From: Aeropyrum sp.
GTDB lineage: Archaea; Thermoproteota; Thermoprotei_A; Sulfolobales; Acidilobaceae
NCBI GenBank assembly: GCA_015523465.1
Contig: WAKF01000037.1
Location: 1 to 32,018 of the forward strand
DNA length: 32,018 nucleotides
Reading direction: 5' to 3'
Part shown: positions 31,807 through 32,018 of the stretch, piece after piece
Layout of the letters: the number at the start of each line of letters is the position of its first letter
How positions within the stretch are numbered: the first letter of the stretch is position 1
The notes under the pieces: model-generated
The model's input: the letters and a program-made list of their open reading frames with translations, nothing else
Database searches by the model: none
Told to the model about the DNA's origin: nothing
Program-made: the position numbers and the translations under genes

Positions 31807-32018
31807 CTCTCCAACACTTTCTAGAGAGAGCCAGTCTATATTTATACCAACACTCCAAGAATCGATCTTATTTAACAGTTCTTCATACACTTTCCTAGGG
31901 TTTTTGCCACTCGTATCAACCTCAAAAGTGGAATGCCACCAAGGCTCAAGCTCCTCCGCTATAACACCAAACGCCTCTGCCATGACGTTTTCCACGATCT
32001 TACCCTTCCTCCAACCCC
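31750..32018 (-). CDS. AK6/Fap7-type adenylate kinase, C-terminal part (runs off right edge)
   Basis: Partial gene: the stop is at 31750 and the frame stays open to the end of the window, so the N-terminus lies beyond it. About 89 codons are seen. The sequence GWRKGKIVENVMAEAFGVIAEELE, then STFEVDTSGKNPRKVYEELLNKI, fits the C-terminal LID-and-helix region of archaeal COG1936 adenylate kinases (hCINAP/Fap7), where ENxxAE and D-T-(S/T)-G-K are conserved. These proteins have adenylate kinase/ATPase activity and help small-subunit ribosome maturation. The P-loop is not visible. The 3' end overlaps the convergent HerA-like gene by 57 nt. A GTG at 31995 inside the frame is not the true start. Confidence 0.7.
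   Translation of the reverse strand, partial: GWRKGKIVENVMAEAFGVIAEELEPWWHSTFEVDTSGKNPRKVYEELLNKIDSWSVGINIDWLSLESVGELVARLSAQRDLDEYRLGM

Overview
The window reads as chromosomal DNA of a hyperthermophilic crenarchaeon (Thermoproteota), most likely of the Desulfurococcales/Acidilobales kind. The reasons are: RadA, aIF5A, a DUF424 protein and an archaeal prepilin peptidase; CdvA with an ESCRT-III paralogue, which Thermoproteales generally lack; the AcnX-type phosphomevalonate dehydratase of the archaeal mevalonate pathway; many TTG and GTG starts preceded by GGAGGTG-like Shine-Dalgarno (SD) sites; and very tight gene packing. I see no insertion sequence, CRISPR array, rRNA or tRNA. The longest stretch without a gene is about 297 nt (2677-2973).

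Layout from the left. (1) 40-2676, minus: an ABC-2 exporter operon (ATPase, then two permeases). (2) 2974-3993: glyoxylate/hydroxypyruvate reductase. (3) 4108-8229: a Zn-ribbon DNA-methylase-like protein (COG1743 type), coupled by a 4-nt overlap to a second ABC-2 exporter (ATPase, permease, TM-anchored extracytoplasmic protein). (4) 8329-11637: RadA recombinase, a PibD-like class III signal peptidase, a HIT hydrolase and a DHH phosphoesterase. (5) 11746-17343: a five-gene MoxR operon (DUF4129-like secreted/TM protein, DUF4350-like protein, MoxR AAA+ ATPase, DUF58, polytopic membrane protein). (6) 17406-18351: a coiled-coil protein with a possible DNA-binding C-terminus, and a DUF424 protein. 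(7) 18485-22318: EtfB, EtfA, a DUF1646 membrane transporter and a tandem universal stress protein. (8) 22315-24004, minus: a DtxR-like metalloregulator followed by an RlmI-type rRNA methyltransferase. (9) 24200-26312: a divergent pair of an ESCRT-III (CdvB-paralogue) gene and cdvA, then aIF5A. (10) 26319-27522, minus: a ubiquitin-like sulfur carrier overlapping TtuA, the tRNA 2-thiolation enzyme. (11) 27580-29179: phosphomevalonate dehydratase large and small subunits. (12) 29176-30129, minus: a ROK-family hexokinase. (13) 30208-31806: a membrane-anchored HerA/VirB4-family ATPase that could be the DNA importer ATPase CedB. (14) 31750-32018, minus: the C-terminal part of an AK6/Fap7-type adenylate kinase whose start lies beyond the right edge.

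The most rewarding points are: cdvA split from cdvB/cdvC and facing a paralogue without a winged helix across a short region with a perfect inverted repeat; a ubiquitin-like protein whose GG is followed by three residues forced by overlap with ttuA; the methylase-ABC exporter coupling; an uncharacterised MoxR envelope operon; etfBA with no fixCX next to it but with a transporter and stress protein; an abrupt codon-usage break inside radA; and a candidate CedB. All functions rest on motif recognition by eye. No database search was run.
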